Positions 61,108 through 61,940 of a stretch of DNA of 61,940 bases are shown here, one piece after another. Each line of letters opens with the position of its first letter. The stretch's first letter is position 1. The position numbers and the translations under genes are program-made. The stretch covers positions 1-61,940 of the forward strand of contig JAOAFA010000059.1 in NCBI GenBank assembly GCA_026416535.1, written 5' to 3'. The DNA comes from Deltaproteobacteria bacterium (GTDB lineage: Bacteria > Myxococcota > SpSt-1050). The notes below the pieces were generated by a model. That model saw only the letters and a list, made by a program, of their open reading frames with translations. It was not told the origin of the DNA and ran no database searches.

Positions 61108-61940
61108 TGAATTACGAGTTATCAAACTTAATTATAATTGCTACTTTATTACCATTTGGGGGGGCGTTGCTAAACGGGATTTTTGGCAAACTTATATCTA
61201 ATAGATTGTCCGGTATCATTGCATCTTTAACTATTGGTGTTTCATTTGTCTTGTTCGTAATATTTTATTTGTATGTAGTTAAGAACTCAAAAGTACCGTA
61301 TGTAATTGAAATCTCTAATTGGTTATTTTTAGGGAAATTTCAGGCGGATATCTCTCTACTCGCCGACAGATTGTCAATTATAATGTCGTTAATGGTCACT
61401 GGAGTCTCTGCTCTCATTCACGTCTATTCAATAGGATATATGGAGAAAGAGAAGGGCATAAAGAGATATTTCTCATATCTCAACTTGTTTGTAGGTTTCA
61501 TGTTGGTTCTTGTAATGGCAGAAAACATAGTTTTGATGTTTGTGGGATGGGAGGGCGTAGGTCTCTGTTCTTACCTTCTAATTGGATTTTGGTTTTCAGA
61601 GGAAGAAAAGGCAAATGCCGCTCGAAAAGCATTTATAGTCAATCGAATAGGTGATCTGGCTTTTATTTTAGGCATTTTATTAATATTGAGTTATTTTAAT
61701 ACAGCTTCATTCAGACTAATAAATGATGGTGCCTATAAGCTTCCAACAACGATTGCTTTTTTTATAACTATTCTCTTGTTTATTGGCGCCACAGGTAAGT
61801 CTGCTCAAATTCCTTTATATGTGTGGTTACCTGATGCGATGGTAGGACCGACACCTGTTTCTGCCCTAATCCATGCAGCGACAATGGTAACGGCAGGTGT
61901 CTACATGATTACTCGACTCGGTAATCTGTTTTTAATGTCA
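61107..61940 (+). CDS. nuoL: NADH-quinone oxidoreductase subunit NuoL (N-terminal part, cut by the window end)
   Basis: ATG 61107 overlaps the nuoK stop by one base. 278 codons are open to the end. Family signatures: LLADRLSIIMSLMVTGVSAL, IHVYSIGYMEKEKGIKRYFS, FVGWEGVGLCSYLLIGFWF (conserved Glu in 'WEgvGl.SyLLIgfw'), KAFIVNRIGD and 'GATGKSAQIPLYVWLPDAMV' near the end (broken across the last 50 codons), with the pump Lys in 'TGKSAQ'. The antiporter-like proton-pumping subunit, about 610-650 residues in full. Confidence 0.95.
   Translation, partial: MNYELSNLIIIATLLPFGGALLNGIFGKLISNRLSGIIASLTIGVSFVLFVIFYLYVVKNSKVPYVIEISNWLFLGKFQADISLLADRLSIIMSLMVTGVSALIHVYSIGYMEKEKGIKRYFSYLNLFVGFMLVLVMAENIVLMFVGWEGVGLCSYLLIGFWFSEEEKANAARKAFIVNRIGDLAFILGILLILSYFNTASFRLINDGAYKLPTTIAFFITILLFIGATGKSAQIPLYVWLPDAMVGPTPVSALIHAATMVTAGVYMITRLGNLFLMS

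Overview
The window is an AT-rich (roughly two-thirds A+T by eye) contig end from a Gram-negative bacterium that looks most like a low-GC, anaerobic member of the Myxococcota / former Deltaproteobacteria. The evidence is LPS-export genes, many TPR, FHA and Cys-rich lipoproteins, a Ser/Thr kinase, 'myxo-plus' outer-membrane barrels, an AgmX/PglI-type TonB-like tail, a VCBS/CARDB lipoprotein, and a lysine-fermentation dehydrogenase beside an acyl-CoA dehydrogenase. Bases 1-23 are not genomic: they match the end of the Illumina Nextera read-1 adapter, so this is an untrimmed assembly end.

Layout. (a) 24-523: truncated membrane protein, GT-C/YfhO-like. (b) 9378 down to 1498: a tight nine-gene minus-strand operon (amidohydrolase, Ser/Thr kinase with a ribbon-helix-helix tail, upp, hpt, membrane protein, TPR lipoprotein, lptC, lptA, lptB), with a good promoter only 13 bases before the first start codon. 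(c) 9847-13267: glgA convergent with a Tim44-like/zinc-ribbon/TerB protein. (d) 13716-17761: a four-gene plus-strand operon (VCBS lipoprotein, MBL hydrolase, lipoprotein, Mut7-C RNase). (e) 17.8-18.5 kb: a decayed IS256-type transposase. (f) 18846-24428: acyl-CoA dehydrogenase, kdd, M19 dipeptidase, an M20-like protein lacking key metal ligands, thpR. (g) 24430-36095, all minus: mnmE, a small exported protein, jag, yidC, yidD, rnpA, rpmH (the rpmH GTG-start gene and the rnpA reading frame are entangled), then anti-sigma, ECF sigma, two FHA proteins and tadC, tadB, cpaB. (h) 36610-42057, minus: deoC, deoB, pyrimidine-nucleoside phosphorylase and a GH57 glucanotransferase. (i) 42827-55860, minus: an eight-gene envelope cluster whose order and domain types match the Glt/Agl trans-envelope machinery of Myxococcus (VWA Cys-rich lipoprotein, barrel, GltC-like, GltD-like, GltE-like, a small GltF-position protein, GltG-like, barrel). 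(j) 55957-57579: a PATAN/DUF4388 + DnaJ-like protein, divergent from the Glt cluster. (k) 57.6-58.5 kb: relics of two transposases. (l) 58573 to the end: nuoE, nuoF, nuoJ, nuoK and a truncated nuoL, with no nuoG/H/I between F and J.

How the genes fit together. Energy metabolism combines NADH:quinone oxidoreductase subunits with lysine/butyrate-type fermentation, nucleoside catabolism (deo) and alpha-glucan metabolism (GlgA, GH57). The envelope side combines LPS transport, YidC insertion, a partial Tad pilus locus and the Glt-like machine. Three FHA proteins and one Ser/Thr kinase suggest phospho-Thr signalling to the envelope machines (inference). The best candidate for an under-described system is the Glt-like cluster with its CglB-like VWA lipoprotein in a low-GC, apparently fermentative lineage. 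No tRNA, rRNA or CRISPR array was seen.
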